Counted from the first letter of the stretch, positions 6,266-16,302 are shown. The stretch is DNA of 64,000 nt from Lewinellaceae bacterium (GCA_016711435.1 JADJSY010000019.1:54497-118496); one strand, 5' to 3'. Numbers and translations: made by a program. Notes: generated from the letters alone by a model not told the origin.

Positions 6266-8878
6266 TTATTTCAGCAACGTCACATTGCCTTTGTTAACAT
6301 ACGTGGCGCCATTGCCGCAGGTCACTTCTAAGTACCAGGCATAAGAGTCCGGGGTGGATTCTTTTCCGTTATAAGTACCGTCCCAGCCAAGTGCCAGAAT
6401 ATCTTTTGTTTCATACACCTTTTCACCCCAGCGATCCCAGACGATAAAGTGCATTTCTTTAATGTTTGCTCCACGCACGATGAACTTGTCGTTGTTGTCG
6501 TCTCCGTTGGGCGTGAATGCTTTCGGCACAAAAATATAAGGCTCCGCACATTCTGTATCCATGAAGAAAACTGTTACGGAAGCGGAGGCCGGGCACTGGC
6601 CGTCGCCCATGACCGTTACAATATAGTCTGTAGTCTCTTGCGGTTCGGCAATCGGATCCGGCACATCGCCTGCACTCAGGCTGGCAGCAGGCACCCACTG
6701 GTAGGTATAAACCGAAGCATTGCCGCTTGCTGTGGCCAATAATCTGGTGGTTTGGCCGGTACAGATCGTATCCGGTCCGGTTACTTCCGCCGTTACGGTT
6801 ACTTCGGTGACATTTACATGGAAAGTAAGGGTATCCTTACAACCAAACTGATTGGTCACTTTCACTTCATAGGTGGCATCCTCCAAAGGCACAACCATGG
6901 GGTTCGGGACGGGAGCGAGGCCCTGCGTCCATTCATAGGTAAGTACCTGGGAAGGAATCATATTGGTCACCGTCAGTTCCGTGGCGAAACTTTTGCAGAT
7001 ATCGCGATTCAAGGATTCTGCCAGTACATTAACGGAAGCATTGTTGATAGCGATGGAATCGAGGGCTTTGCAGCCTTCGCCGTTGGTCGCTTCCACATAG
7101 TACATGCCATTCGGAACAGGTATGATGAGCACCGTATTACCCGTAGCCAGGATCGGCGTCAAGGTCGGCGACAACGACCATTTAACGGACGTCGCATTGG
7201 TATTGACAACAGATACCGACACTGGGTCATTGGAACATAACAATTGATCCGCAGGCAATTCGAGTGTCGCAGCCTCCCGCGGCGTTACAAGCGCCGAATA
7301 AGTGACGGAACACGCGCCATTGGTAATACTGACCGAATAAGTGGTCGGTACGGAGGGCGAAACCGATGGATTCGGGTTATTGACTAACAAATTCGGGTCG
7401 GCAGGCGTAGCCGTCCAGGTGTAGGTGTAACCCTGGTTGAAGGAAGGATTGAGCGCTACCGAAGTAAGTTGGCAGAAATTGAACTGTTCTTCCACAGATT
7501 CATTGATAATATCCACCTGCGGCTGGGCCGTTGCGGTACCTGTACAACCATCGGCATTCGTTACCGTCAAAGTAGCGGTAATGGAACCTGCCTGGCCAAA
7601 CACCACCGTTGGGTTTTGCTCGTTGGACGTGGCGCCGTTGGAGAACGTCCACTGCCAGTTGGTCAAATCTGCACCTATCGTCTGGTCGGTAAACTGAACG
7701 CTTGCGCTATCCACACAAGCCATCAGGTTGTTTCCGATGGCGGCCTGTACAGCCGGGGCAGCCAGCACTTCGATTTGCGCGGAATAGGGCGCCACACATG
7801 CCTGCGGGGAAACGAACGTCACGGTGTACGTTCCGGCCTGCGCATAAGTGTGTTCGGGGTCGTTCTCCGTGCTTGGTGCGGAGTTGTCTCCGAAGTTCCA
7901 GGTGCCTGAAACGGTACCTGTATTTTCAAAACCAACGAGCAAACCATTACACAGATCGGTCGAAATGGCGCCTTCCAGCGATTCGCCGGGGGTTACCGTC
8001 ACCTGCGTGCTATATGTGTTCTGGCAATCGAACTGATTGGTCACCACTACAGTGACCGTATATTGTCCTTCTGCGCCGCTAAGCGTTACCTGTGCAGCGC
8101 CTTGTGGCGTAATGCTCAGCGCAGGGTTGCTGGACGACCATTGATACGTCAGATTATCATTGGGATCCAGATTGATAACCTGTAGTGAAACCGGCGTATT
8201 CTCGCATACACTCACGGGCTGGCTGATAGCGGCATCGACATTAAGATTGCTGCCGGTAACGGAAATAGATTCGGAAACGGTACAACCCTGGTCATTGGTC
8301 GCTACAACCTTATAAACGGCTACCGGACCGGCAGCGACTGTTATACTATCGCCCGTTCCAATCTGTACATTGGCGCCGTTGAACCAAACGAGTGTCGAAC
8401 CGCCCGTTGCTGTGGCGGTTAACGTCACCACTGAATCACAGGTAACAATACTGTTCGCCGACACGGTAATGACCGGAGGCTCATTATGAAAAACCTTGAC
8501 CGGAATGGTATCCGAACAAACGCCGTTACTTACAATCAACTGATAAACAGTTGTTTGCGCGGGTTCTGCAATAACGTGTTGCGCATCGGGGTTGAAAGTC
8601 AGTCCTGTTGACGGGCTCCAGTTATAGGTATATACCTCTGAAGCGGAAACGGTTATAATAGCAGGCTCGTATACACAGTTGGCATCGTAATCGTTTTGTA
8701 CTGAAACAGAAACCGCAGGCCTTCCAGTCACTGTAAACGGCGCAGTGATCGTATCTGCACACCGCTTGCGCCCGTAACGATCAGTTGAACGGTGCCTGTG
8801 GTACCGTTGGGGAAAGTAATGGTCGGATTTTGTATAAACGACGTCGTCACGATATTGCCGTCGTAGGTAATAGTCCAT
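6266..8878 (-). CDS. C-terminal part of PKD/SprB-type adhesin with T9SS type B sorting domain
   Basis: The homologous part begins near nt 8770 (CADTITAPFTVTG); codons upstream of that in this frame are a shadow. It holds PKD-like and Ig-like repeats (for example GTWNFGDNSAPSTENDPEHTY, split here by no gap in frame) and many paired Cys. It ends with FVPKAFTPNGDDNNDKF and a WDRWGEKVYE segment, the gliding-motility-associated, type B CTD that T9SS recognises. It was separated from the upstream frame (8728-10668) by a one-base loss: GGTGTGCAG instead of GGTTGTGCAG. Joined, the protein has about 1466 residues and would be exported to the cell surface or medium. Product and partners fit the nearby PorE-like and PorP genes. 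Confidence 0.88.
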   Translation of the reverse strand: MDYYLRRQYRDDVVYTKSDHYFPQRYHRHRSTDRYGRKRCADTITAPFTVTGRPAVSVSVQNDYDANCVYEPAIITVSASEVYTYNWSPSTGLTFNPDAQHVIAEPAQTTVYQLIVSNGVCSDTIPVKVFHNEPPVITVSANSIVTCDSVVTLTATATGGSTLVWFNGANVQIGTGDSITVAAGPVAVYKVVATNDQGCTVSESISVTGSNLNVDAAISQPVSVCENTPVSLQVINLDPNDNLTYQWSSSNPALSITPQGAAQVTLSGAEGQYTVTVVVTNQFDCQNTYSTQVTVTPGESLEGAISTDLCNGLLVGFENTGTVSGTWNFGDNSAPSTENDPEHTYAQAGTYTVTFVSPQACVAPYSAQIEVLAAPAVQAAIGNNLMACVDSASVQFTDQTIGADLTNWQWTFSNGATSNEQNPTVVFGQAGSITATLTVTNADGCTGTATAQPQVDIINESVEEQFNFCQLTSVALNPSFNQGYTYTWTATPADPNLLVNNPNPSVSPSVPTTYSVSITNGACSVTYSALVTPREAATLELPADQLLCSNDPVSVSVVNTNATSVKWSLSPTLTPILATGNTVLIIPVPNGMYYVEATNGEGCKALDSIAINNASVNVLAESLNRDICKSFATELTVTNMIPSQVLTYEWTQGLAPVPNPMVVPLEDATYEVKVTNQFGCKDTLTFHVNVTEVTVTAEVTGPDTICTGQTTRLLATASGNASVYTYQWVPAASLSAGDVPDPIAEPQETTDYIVTVMGDGQCPASASVTVFFMDTECAEPYIFVPKAFTPNGDDNNDKFIVRGANIKEMHFIVWDRWGEKVYETKDILALGWDGTYNGKESTPDSYAWYLEVTCGNGATYVNKGNVTLLK

Positions 8879-10668
8879 TTCCAGGAAGTGAACCCCGGCG
8901 TAGACACATTCGTAAATTGGGCAGTCACGTTGTTCGGCGAACTACAGTCCGTTACATCCAGTTGATAAGCGGCAGTCAAATTATCGACCGCATCGATTTC
9001 AGCGACACCAAGCGCGGTACAACCTTTTACGTCCGTAACGGTGACGAAATAATCACCCGGAACCAGATTGGCAATATCGGGACCAGTCACCTGCGAAGCA
9101 TCGGGATATGTCCAGACGTACGAATATGGCGCGGTACCCAGCGATGCAATCGCCGAAGCGCTACCAGTGGGCGCACCGCAGGCTGCATCCGTATCTGTAA
9201 CGGCTACCTGCACCTGGTTGTGGGTGCCGACTACGCCGCTGGCAGTACCCTGACAACCTGTGTTTACATCAGTTACCGTCACGGAGACCATTGTATTGGC
9301 AGGAACGCCGTTCAATTGGGAAGTGGACGGGCTGTTTTGAATGTTCCAGGCGTAGGTAAAGGTACCTCCAGGAGGATTGACGATGGCTGTTACCACACCG
9401 TTATCCACGCCCGGGCATTCTGCTTTTACGATATTGAGGTTCACATCCAGGCCTTCCCCAACAGGAATAACGACCCAAACATCAAACTGGCAATTGTTCG
9501 CATCAAATGTACACACGTAATATTGGCCGGGGGCCAGGTTGGTAGCAGTCAGGCCCATTTGACCATTACTCCAGACATGTTTGTAAGGCGGCGTACCACC
9601 GCCGACTGTAATCGTGGCGCTGCCGTTGTTACCGCCGCAGGCGGGCGTAATACTGACGATAGAGGCCGTCAACGGTGGCGGCTGGGTAACAGTAGCGTCA
9701 TCTACGGCTGTACAGCCATTTACGTCTGTTACCGTCACGGTATAAGTACCTTGCGGAATACCCTGCAAACCGGATTCGGTACTGCCGGTATTCCAGAGAA
9801 AAGTATAAGGATTGACCCCGCCTGCAACACCTGCATTGACGGCTCCGCCATTCGGCAAGGTCGAGCAGGGAATATTTGTCGGAAAAACCTCCACCACGAG
9901 GGCAGGAGGAGCATTTAAAACGACCGTTTCCACTTTTGTACAACCGAGGGCATCCGTTGCCGTAATGCTGTAATTGCCGCCGGGAATGTTTGAAAGCGAG
10001 GCATTGGCAACGCCATTTCCCCAAACCCAGGTGTACGGGGCATTGTTACCAAAAATATTCACCACGATGGCGCCGTCGGAACTGTTGGAACAGGAAGGCG
10101 CATCGAGCGTCAGGAACTGAACTACAATTTCGGCCGGTGGCCTGACAAAATAATTCGCAAGTGCCGAACAGCCGTTGGCATCCGTAGCGGTTACATAGTA
10201 CAGGCCCGACTGCGTTACAGGTAAACTACCTGCGGTGCTGCCATTCTCCCATTCATAAGTGTAAGGAGAAGTGCCTCCTACGGTACCGGCCACCAATGTT
10301 CCTTCCGCATCCGTACAACTCAGGCCTTCCGGCGTAATAGTAACGACCACCGGATCGGGCGCTATTACCGTTACTTCGCCCGTAATGGTCAGGTCGGCAG
10401 CATCAGTAATGGTAACGGAATAAGTACCCGCGCCTACACCCAGGGTAGCCTGACCACTTTGGCCATTACTCCAGTTATAGGCGTAAGGTGCTGTCCCGCC
10501 ACTTGGCAAAGCCGTGGCTGTACCATTGGTAAAGCCGTTGCAGGTAGGCGGTACGGTGGAAAACGACAGTTGCAGCTGAGCGAATGCAACATTCGACACC
10601 AAGAGTAAGATTGCCGAAAAAAGGCTGTATTTCATGCAGTTAAGCGTTTGACTATGTATATTCTTCAT
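8728..10668 (-). CDS. N-terminal part of SprB-repeat adhesin (frameshifted from 6266-8878)
   Basis: The signal peptide lies around MKYSLFSAILLLVSNVAFAQ; the ORF starts 12 residues earlier (MKNIHSQTLNC), and the inner Met at about nt 10635 is an alternative start. About eight SprB-like repeats follow, each of the form CNGFTNGTATA...GGTAPYAYNWSNG...AGTYSVTITD. Such repeats occur in the SprB gliding adhesin of Flavobacterium. The frame leaves homology near nt 8767 and ends in a short nonsense tail (VQIRSLRRLQ). It follows the PorE-like gene at 10751-13564 with an 82-base spacer in the same orientation. An adhesin or matrix role is inferred from the repeats. Confidence 0.88.
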   Translation of the reverse strand: MKNIHSQTLNCMKYSLFSAILLLVSNVAFAQLQLSFSTVPPTCNGFTNGTATALPSGGTAPYAYNWSNGQSGQATLGVGAGTYSVTITDAADLTITGEVTVIAPDPVVVTITPEGLSCTDAEGTLVAGTVGGTSPYTYEWENGSTAGSLPVTQSGLYYVTATDANGCSALANYFVRPPAEIVVQFLTLDAPSCSNSSDGAIVVNIFGNNAPYTWVWGNGVANASLSNIPGGNYSITATDALGCTKVETVVLNAPPALVVEVFPTNIPCSTLPNGGAVNAGVAGGVNPYTFLWNTGSTESGLQGIPQGTYTVTVTDVNGCTAVDDATVTQPPPLTASIVSITPACGGNNGSATITVGGGTPPYKHVWSNGQMGLTATNLAPGQYYVCTFDANNCQFDVWVVIPVGEGLDVNLNIVKAECPGVDNGVVTAIVNPPGGTFTYAWNIQNSPSTSQLNGVPANTMVSVTVTDVNTGCQGTASGVVGTHNQVQVAVTDTDAACGAPTGSASAIASLGTAPYSYVWTYPDASQVTGPDIANLVPGDYFVTVTDVKGCTALGVAEIDAVDNLTAAYQLDVTDCSSPNNVTAQFTNVSTPGFTSWKWTITYDGNIVTTSFIQNPTITFPNGTTGTVQLIVTGASGVQIRSLRRLQ

Positions 10669-10750
10669 GGCTCAATGGTTCTTGTTTTTGTGTTGCCGGC
10701 GCCCGCACCTACCGGGATTCCATCACAGCAGTCAACAATTCAGGTCAGGA

Positions 10751-13564
10751 TTACTTTTGAATTTTGGCCAGTTTTTGCTGATTATTTACCTGAACCCCGA
10801 TAATCTCCAATCGTCGTTCGCGGGACGCAGGTACACTGTAAATGGACTCGCGTTCTTTTGAAATAACATCGCTGATACCACGCGGGGATTTTGATTCGCC
10901 ATTCGGTTCCTGCACAATCGTGATCTGGCCGTTTTGAACGAACTTTTTGTAAATACCACCGTCAAATATCATAAAGTGGTTTAATACGCTCGATACCCGG
11001 CGGGCTGTCAGGTTGAGGTTGTAGTTGGTAGCCGCCCGTGGCGAAGCGAAACCCTTCAGGGTCAGCACGATGGTGTCGCCGCGCGTCATCATTTCGTACA
11101 ATACTTCGGAAAAGGCCATCAAACCTTCCCAACCCGCGCGCACATCTTTTTCAAAGAAATAATCGAGCGTATCGGTTGCTATCTGAAGTTCTTTACCCGT
11201 CATACCGGCGGTATATTTTGCAATAAAATCATCCTTCCGGTTGTAATATTCCACATACGTCGGGCGATAGTCGCGCGGTGTGGTGGTCGCCATCGTACGC
11301 GGATCCGGGTAGTCGTTATCAAAGAAAAGGCGAATCGGGAGATAGGCTTCCAGGATCAGTGGTTTCAGGCGCAATTCCCGGACGATTTTTTGAAAGTCGA
11401 TCCGTTCGAGGTTGGCTGTTGAAAATTCCACAGAGTCGCGGGAGAAACCGTCTTTGGTCGCTTTAATCATGTAACGGCGGTCGTAGTTAACGGTCGTTTC
11501 ATAGTTTTTGCCCAGCGGACTGAGGTATTGATCCCGGCGGTTCTCTCCACCAATTTCCACCAGTTCATACCGCACGCCGTACAGCGTGTCGCGGTTTTGC
11601 ATATTGGTCGTAAATGCCACGAAACTCAGACCGCGTGTGATGTACAGTTTTCTTTCAATAGTCGTATTACCGTCCAGCCCTTCCGTCGACACAATATCCG
11701 TCGAATCAATGGTATAACCGGGTTTGGAAACGACCACTTTATAGCGGTGGTCGAATTGAAGCGGGTATTCAAAGCGGTTGTCTGCGGGGCGTGTTTGTTC
11801 CAGCATTTCCAGCGGCGAACCACCTTTGCCCGTGGCGAAAGTGCCGCCCGGCAGCAGTTGGCCAATATCATAATACCGCGCCTTGGCGCCCTGGATCGGC
11901 TGTTTGGTTTCCTTGTCATACACCGTAACGAGCAGGTTCACCTCAGCCGGCGTGAGGTATAACTTCTTGATCAGCACATCTTTCCAGATGGTCTTGGGCG
12001 TGTCAAAAACGATAGTATCGCTTTTAAAATGCGGTTTATCAGCAATGAGCATGTATTTTTTGCCCGGTTGCAGCGGAAATGCAAAGTTGGTTCCGGCCAC
12101 TTTCACCTTTATTTCTTCACCCGGCCCGTTGGGGGTAATTTCCACCAGACGCATCGTAGTCGCCGACAAAGAGTCGCCCGTCAAACGATTGAAGGTAATG
12201 GCAAGCATTTGCGGTTTTACCAGATCCGCTTTGAAAATATCGTAGCAGCAAGCCTCTTCCGAACTGTTGTGGTCGCCCCGGCGATTGGAAGACAAAAAGG
12301 CCGTGTGACTGTTCGGTGTCAGGGTGAAATAAGCATCGTTATAACTTGAATTCAGCGGAACGCCCATGTGCACAGGCTCGCTCCATTTGGTGCCATATCC
12401 CTGGGATTTGTAAATATCGAAACCGCCGAGCGTTTGCAAACCGTCGGTGCTGTAATACAGCGTACCCGTATTGGAGTGGTAGAAAGGCGTCACATCGTTA
12501 CCCGTTGTATTGAGGGGCAAATTGAGCGGCGCAGCAAACCCGTCCGGCCCGATCACGCTGTACCAGATATCGCGCATGCCCCTGCCGCCGGGCCGGTCGC
12601 TGACGAAATACAACACCTCTTTGTCCTCGCCGGGCACTTTGCCTACGCTGGCGCCGGTCGAGGTATAACCCGGCATATTGATGCTTTCGGGCAGTTTCAC
12701 GGCAGGGCCCCAGGTGTTTCCCTGGCGTTGGCGCATATACAGTTCGCAACGAATCTCCGCGTCGTTGATAAAATCGCATTCGGAATAATACATTACATCT
12801 CCTTTTTCATTGAAGGTGACGTGTGCGGTATGCCGGTTTTCCTGGTTAAAAGTGGCCGGTTCAGCGGTCAGCACCTCATCCTGAATGGTGGCGTTGAGCA
12901 CTTTTACGAGGTAACGCTCCGGGTTGTGGCGGTCATTTTTAAACGGAAAACGATAGGAAGAAAACCACAGGGTATCGCCCACCATCAGGGGTGAATATTC
13001 GGAAAAACGCGTGGTATTGACAGACAAGGTATCCAGCGGCGTGACGGGTGTTTCCAGGTCCGTATTATCGGCTACGGAAAGCGCCCAATCGCTGTTTTCC
13101 AGTCCTTTCTGGGCCTCTTCCATCATTTGAGCGGTAGCGGAAGCCGGTTCTTCATGCAGGAACTGGTGGTACAGCCCCTTGGCTCCCTCATAATTGCCCC
13201 GTAAAAATTGCATCGCAGCAAAATCAAGCAATACCGATCCATCCTTATTCATATCGTGGTCCAGCATGTACTGGTAGGCCGACTGAGCCAGGGGAAGCGC
13301 ATTGATTTTAACGGCCGATTCGGCATAACCTTTCCAGGCGGACGCCAGGCTGCTATCGGCGCGGATCACCCGGTCATAGAATTTCATGGCCGTGTAATAA
13401 TCGCCGTTGGCGCTGGCTTTCGCCGCAGCCTGTTCGAGTTTGGCAATGGAAGGAGCACGGTCGAGTTCCTCGTTGATCCGATCGGAAACACCGTTTTGCG
13501 CACGAAGCATCCCGGAAGAGATCGTGAGCAGTATGATTACGAAAATGCAATTGGCGTGCCTCAT
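10751..13564 (-). CDS. PorE-like TPR / beta-propeller / OmpA-like envelope protein
   Basis: 937 residues from the Met that starts MRHANCIFVIILLTISSGML, a normal signal peptide; an upstream Met at 13615 would add 17 unlikely residues. Domains in order: TPR-like repeats (about 20-150), a PD40/WD40-like propeller (about 190-460, with FVSDRPGGRGMRDIWYS and FDIYKSQGYG), one or more carboxypeptidase-regulatory-like sandwiches (about 480-720), and an OmpA-like C-terminal domain (GFASPRAATNYNLNLTARRV). This order matches PorE of the T9SS, a peptidoglycan-linked periplasmic or outer-membrane component. It lies between a PorP-like gene and a T9SS type B cargo gene, which fits an accessory secretion or anchoring role. 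Assignment to PorE itself is inferred. Confidence 0.8.
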   Translation of the reverse strand: MRHANCIFVIILLTISSGMLRAQNGVSDRINEELDRAPSIAKLEQAAAKASANGDYYTAMKFYDRVIRADSSLASAWKGYAESAVKINALPLAQSAYQYMLDHDMNKDGSVLLDFAAMQFLRGNYEGAKGLYHQFLHEEPASATAQMMEEAQKGLENSDWALSVADNTDLETPVTPLDTLSVNTTRFSEYSPLMVGDTLWFSSYRFPFKNDRHNPERYLVKVLNATIQDEVLTAEPATFNQENRHTAHVTFNEKGDVMYYSECDFINDAEIRCELYMRQRQGNTWGPAVKLPESINMPGYTSTGASVGKVPGEDKEVLYFVSDRPGGRGMRDIWYSVIGPDGFAAPLNLPLNTTGNDVTPFYHSNTGTLYYSTDGLQTLGGFDIYKSQGYGTKWSEPVHMGVPLNSSYNDAYFTLTPNSHTAFLSSNRRGDHNSSEEACCYDIFKADLVKPQMLAITFNRLTGDSLSATTMRLVEITPNGPGEEIKVKVAGTNFAFPLQPGKKYMLIADKPHFKSDTIVFDTPKTIWKDVLIKKLYLTPAEVNLLVTVYDKETKQPIQGAKARYYDIGQLLPGGTFATGKGGSPLEMLEQTRPADNRFEYPLQFDHRYKVVVSKPGYTIDSTDIVSTEGLDGNTTIERKLYITRGLSFVAFTTNMQNRDTLYGVRYELVEIGGENRRDQYLSPLGKNYETTVNYDRRYMIKATKDGFSRDSVEFSTANLERIDFQKIVRELRLKPLILEAYLPIRLFFDNDYPDPRTMATTTPRDYRPTYVEYYNRKDDFIAKYTAGMTGKELQIATDTLDYFFEKDVRAGWEGLMAFSEVLYEMMTRGDTIVLTLKGFASPRAATNYNLNLTARRVSSVLNHFMIFDGGIYKKFVQNGQITIVQEPNGESKSPRGISDVISKERESIYSVPASRERRLEIIGVQVNNQQKLAKIQK

Positions 13565-13735
13565 GCTGTATAATTTCTTGTTACTGATATGTTGCAAATG
13601 TTTGATTGCGAACATGGGGTGGTTTTATTGAAAGTTGAGCGGTTGAGAACGTTGATAGTTGAGATAGCGTTGGTAATCAGTGGATTATTATACTTTCTCA
13701 TTCAAAACTACTTTGCGTTGTCTATATTAAAGGTG

Positions 13736-14794
13736 TCAAATAATCGGGCAGGATTTGAAGGTCGGCAGTGGTTTTATTTTATATAAACGGTAAATCAGCG
13801 ACACTTCGGGGCCTCCGCGGCGATTGGTCACGAGGTTCACGTCCGACCAGAAATTTACGTCGTAGGTGACGCCGAGCGTCCAGGTTTTGTACAATACTTC
13901 CACGTGCGGAATCAGGGCGTCCTGGTAGCGGCTGCGGTAATCGGCGCCGATTTGCAGGGACAATTCTTTGTAAGGCTTCTGGTTGAGGTGAAAACGGATG
14001 CCGCCGCCGTACACAATCTCGCGATAGCCGCCCTGTTTTTGATAACTGGCCTGCAGCATCAGGTCATAATTGGAGGCTAATTGGATGAGGCCTATGCCGT
14101 AAACGCTGAGTTTGTTGTACAGCCGCACATTTCCGGGATCAGCAAGGGTGGACGACCAGAAATCGTGGTACGGGCGGTTAATATGGTGCATGGCAGCACC
14201 TAGATCGAGGCGATTGCGTTTGGTGCCGCCCTGCATGCGGAAATTCAATCCGGCGCTGAGGTCGAAATACTTCAGGCTGGTATTTTGCAGCAACAGGTCT
14301 TCATTGGGATTGATGCCCGCATCGAAAGCACAGCCGTCCCACTGGCTGCCGAAATTGATTTTCGACTGGTCGAAGGCCCGTTGTCCGAACGCCGGCGTGG
14401 CGCCGAGGGTCAGGAATTTATTTTTGCCGGTGGGTAAAGTCAGGGCTATCGGGATGCCTATTTGCATCGACGTGAGGTGCAGGCTGCCCTGGCGGTCGTA
14501 ATTCAGGAAGAGCGAACCGGTCAGGAAGCGGTCGTATTTCCCCTTCGTGAAATAAATTTTGTTTTCGACACTACCCGAAAAGGTAGTGTATGGCACAGGC
14601 ACGCTGCGCCATTGGCTCCGATAATTGCCGACAAAACGCATATCACCGCCAAATACGCCCGCCAGACCGGGATTGAGGTTGAGGGGCGAATTGCTGAATT
14701 GCGAAAAATGGATGTCCTGCCCTGCCAGCAACGAAGCCTGGAGCAAGCCAAATACGATAATAAAAAAACGCAGAGATGTCAAAAATTCCTTCAC
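13736..14794 (-). CDS. PorP/SprF family T9SS outer-membrane protein
   Basis: The start chosen is GTG 14794 (VKEFLTSLRFFIIVFGLL), because an extended frame to 14833 would begin inside the -7 box. A signal peptide ends near AGQ. The mature N-terminus QDIHFSQFSNSPLNLNPGLAG is the PorP/SprF hallmark. The rest is alternating beta-strand sequence of an outer-membrane barrel, about 350 residues, as usual for the family. Known SprF-type partners secure secretion or surface attachment of a neighbouring type B CTD adhesin. Gene order here is PorP, PorE-like, adhesin, all on the minus strand and probably one operon. Confidence 0.9.
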   Translation of the reverse strand: MKEFLTSLRFFIIVFGLLQASLLAGQDIHFSQFSNSPLNLNPGLAGVFGGDMRFVGNYRSQWRSVPVPYTTFSGSVENKIYFTKGKYDRFLTGSLFLNYDRQGSLHLTSMQIGIPIALTLPTGKNKFLTLGATPAFGQRAFDQSKINFGSQWDGCAFDAGINPNEDLLLQNTSLKYFDLSAGLNFRMQGGTKRNRLDLGAAMHHINRPYHDFWSSTLADPGNVRLYNKLSVYGIGLIQLASNYDLMLQASYQKQGGYREIVYGGGIRFHLNQKPYKELSLQIGADYRSRYQDALIPHVEVLYKTWTLGVTYDVNFWSDVNLVTNRRGGPEVSLIYRLYKIKPLPTFKSCPII

Positions 14795-14830
14795 AAGTGC
14801 CTTTTTAATATTTGGAAAAATGAGATTAAA

Positions 14831-14861
14831 CAAAGATACCCGTACGATCAGTACCTGACAA
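14831..14861 (-). promoter_or_regulatory. Promoter of the PorP/PorE-like/adhesin operon
   Basis: On the minus strand TATCTTTG lies at 14838-14831, with TTG at 14861-14859 separated by 20 bases. This matches the Bacteroidota TTTG-N19-21-TAnnTTTG architecture. It leaves a leader of roughly 30 nt before the GTG at 14794. Confidence 0.7.
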
Positions 14862-15080
14862 TCAAAGGATTGTCATATACATTGCAAATAGCGTACCACA
14901 GTCGCCAATGAGCGCGTAAATGACAAATAACCGGATGGAAATCGGCGGGAAGATGATGATGCCACTTCAGCAAGTGTGCGGGAAAGGCACGAGAAGCAAG
15001 CTAAACTTTTGAGAGATAATGAAACCGCTGTAAAGGTAGTGTTTTCTGCGGGCAGGAAAAATTTTAGGCGGATTTTTATA

Positions 15081-15194
15081 TGGTGAGTCGTGAGTGCGGA
15101 GTCGTGAGTCGAGTGGTATGCGCCCAATTTTCTCTTGGGTAGTCAGCTGAGAAATGTACCACTCACGACTGACGACTCACAACTCACGACTCAC
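15081..15194. repeat. Dyad-symmetric word array (GTGAGTCGTGAGT)
   Basis: The left half has GGTGAGTCGTGAGTGCGGAG and GTCGTGAGTCGAGTGGTA. The right half has TACCACTCACGACTGACGAC and two more CTCACGACTCAC words. The centre contains CCCAATTTTCTCTTGGG. The right arm ends exactly at the -7 box of the next gene. Confidence 0.8.
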
Positions 15195-15202
15195 TATCTT
15201 TG
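15195..15202 (+). promoter_or_regulatory. -7 box TATCTTTG, probably giving a leaderless mRNA
   Basis: TATCTTTG ends 6 bases before the ATG at 15209. Because Bacteroidota transcripts start a few bases after this box, the mRNA probably begins at or next to the start codon. Confidence 0.65.
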
Positions 15203-15208
15203 CAACAT

Positions 15209-16240
15209 ATGAAAATCCTCCTCATCGGTCAAGGAATAGCCGGCACCATGCTGGCGTGGGCGCTGCATCAGCGCGGCGTACAGGTACGCATTGCCGACGG
15301 CAGTCTGCCCGGCAATGCTTCGCTTCCGGCAGCGGGCATTATCAATCCGGTGACCGGAAAACGTTTTGTAAAATCGTGGAGGCTGGAAGAATTTTTTCCG
15401 GCGGCTAAACATGCCTACCAGGCACTCGAACAGTTTTTAAAAGTTCCGGTCTGGCAGCCCCACCCTATTCTGCGCCTGCTCGGCACAGCCGAAGAAAGCA
15501 ACGACTGGGCTGCCCGCTGCGCCCTGCCGGATTACGCCGACTACCTCGGCGAACGCAGAGACGCAGGCGCCTGGCAGCCTTTTATCAAACCAGGACTGAG
15601 TTATGGCGTGATTCACCAGGCAGCGCGGGTACATTTTCCCAACCTGATCGGCCGTTTCCGGCAATGGGCCCTGGAGTCGGGCATGTTTGAAAACAAGGTG
15701 ATGGACTACGATGCTATCCCCGGCATCGCTCCTGACTACGACGCGGTTGTTTTTTGTGAAGGCTTCCGTGCTTCGGAAAACCCCTTTTTTCCGGAGTTGT
15801 CCTGGCAACCCGCCAAGGGAGAAGCGCTGCTGCTCCGGCTTCAAAATGCCGCGCATATCACGGATATGCTCAAAAAAACCATGACCCTGGTACCCATGGG
15901 CGAAGGCGTTTTTTGGGCCGGCGGCTCCTATCAATGGCATTATCCCGACCTGTTGCCCAGCGAAGCAGAGCGTAATTTTATCCTCCGGCATGTGGATGAA
16001 ATGCTCGCCGCTCCGTTTGAAATCATCGGTCATGTAGCGGGCGTACGGCCTGCGGTAAAAGACAGGAGACCCTATATCGGGGCGAGTAAAAAACATTCTA
16101 ATTTGTTTATATTCAATGGATTAGGCACTAAAGGCGCCTTGCTTGCACCCTATTGGGCAGAACATTTGGCCGCACACTTATTGCAGGGTTTACCATTGGA
16201 CGCAGCAGTGGATACTAAGCGCTCGGGCGCGGGCGCTTAA
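15209..16240 (+). CDS. FAD-dependent oxidoreductase, DAO family
   Basis: 343 residues starting MKILLIGQGIAGTMLAWAL, a dinucleotide-binding Rossmann motif (GxGxxG) for FAD. Other family features are ASLPAAGIINPVTGKRF near 40-55, a middle substrate domain, and near the C-terminus VRPAVKDRRPYIG and FNGLGTKGALLAPYWAEHL, the second FAD contact. This is the D-amino-acid oxidase/ThiO/MnmC-C fold. The exact substrate cannot be read from the sequence. The Met at 15209 is preferred to the TTG at 15200 because it directly precedes the Rossmann strand. It is transcribed away from the PorP operon and followed by cspA-like. Confidence 0.88.
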   Translation: MKILLIGQGIAGTMLAWALHQRGVQVRIADGSLPGNASLPAAGIINPVTGKRFVKSWRLEEFFPAAKHAYQALEQFLKVPVWQPHPILRLLGTAEESNDWAARCALPDYADYLGERRDAGAWQPFIKPGLSYGVIHQAARVHFPNLIGRFRQWALESGMFENKVMDYDAIPGIAPDYDAVVFCEGFRASENPFFPELSWQPAKGEALLLRLQNAAHITDMLKKTMTLVPMGEGVFWAGGSYQWHYPDLLPSEAERNFILRHVDEMLAAPFEIIGHVAGVRPAVKDRRPYIGASKKHSNLFIFNGLGTKGALLAPYWAEHLAAHLLQGLPLDAAVDTKRSGAGA

Positions 16241-16294
16241 AATGTTATTTTTTTGCAAAAAAAATTGAATTTCAATTATTTATAAAAACACCCT

Positions 16295-16302
16295 TATCTT
16301 TG
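16295..16302 (+). promoter_or_regulatory. -7 box TATCTTTG of the cold-shock gene
   Basis: TATCTTTG at 16295-16302 is followed by an approximately 36-nt leader rich in T (about 16322-16340) before the ATG at 16345. T-rich leaders are common for Bacteroidota cold-shock genes. Confidence 0.65.
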
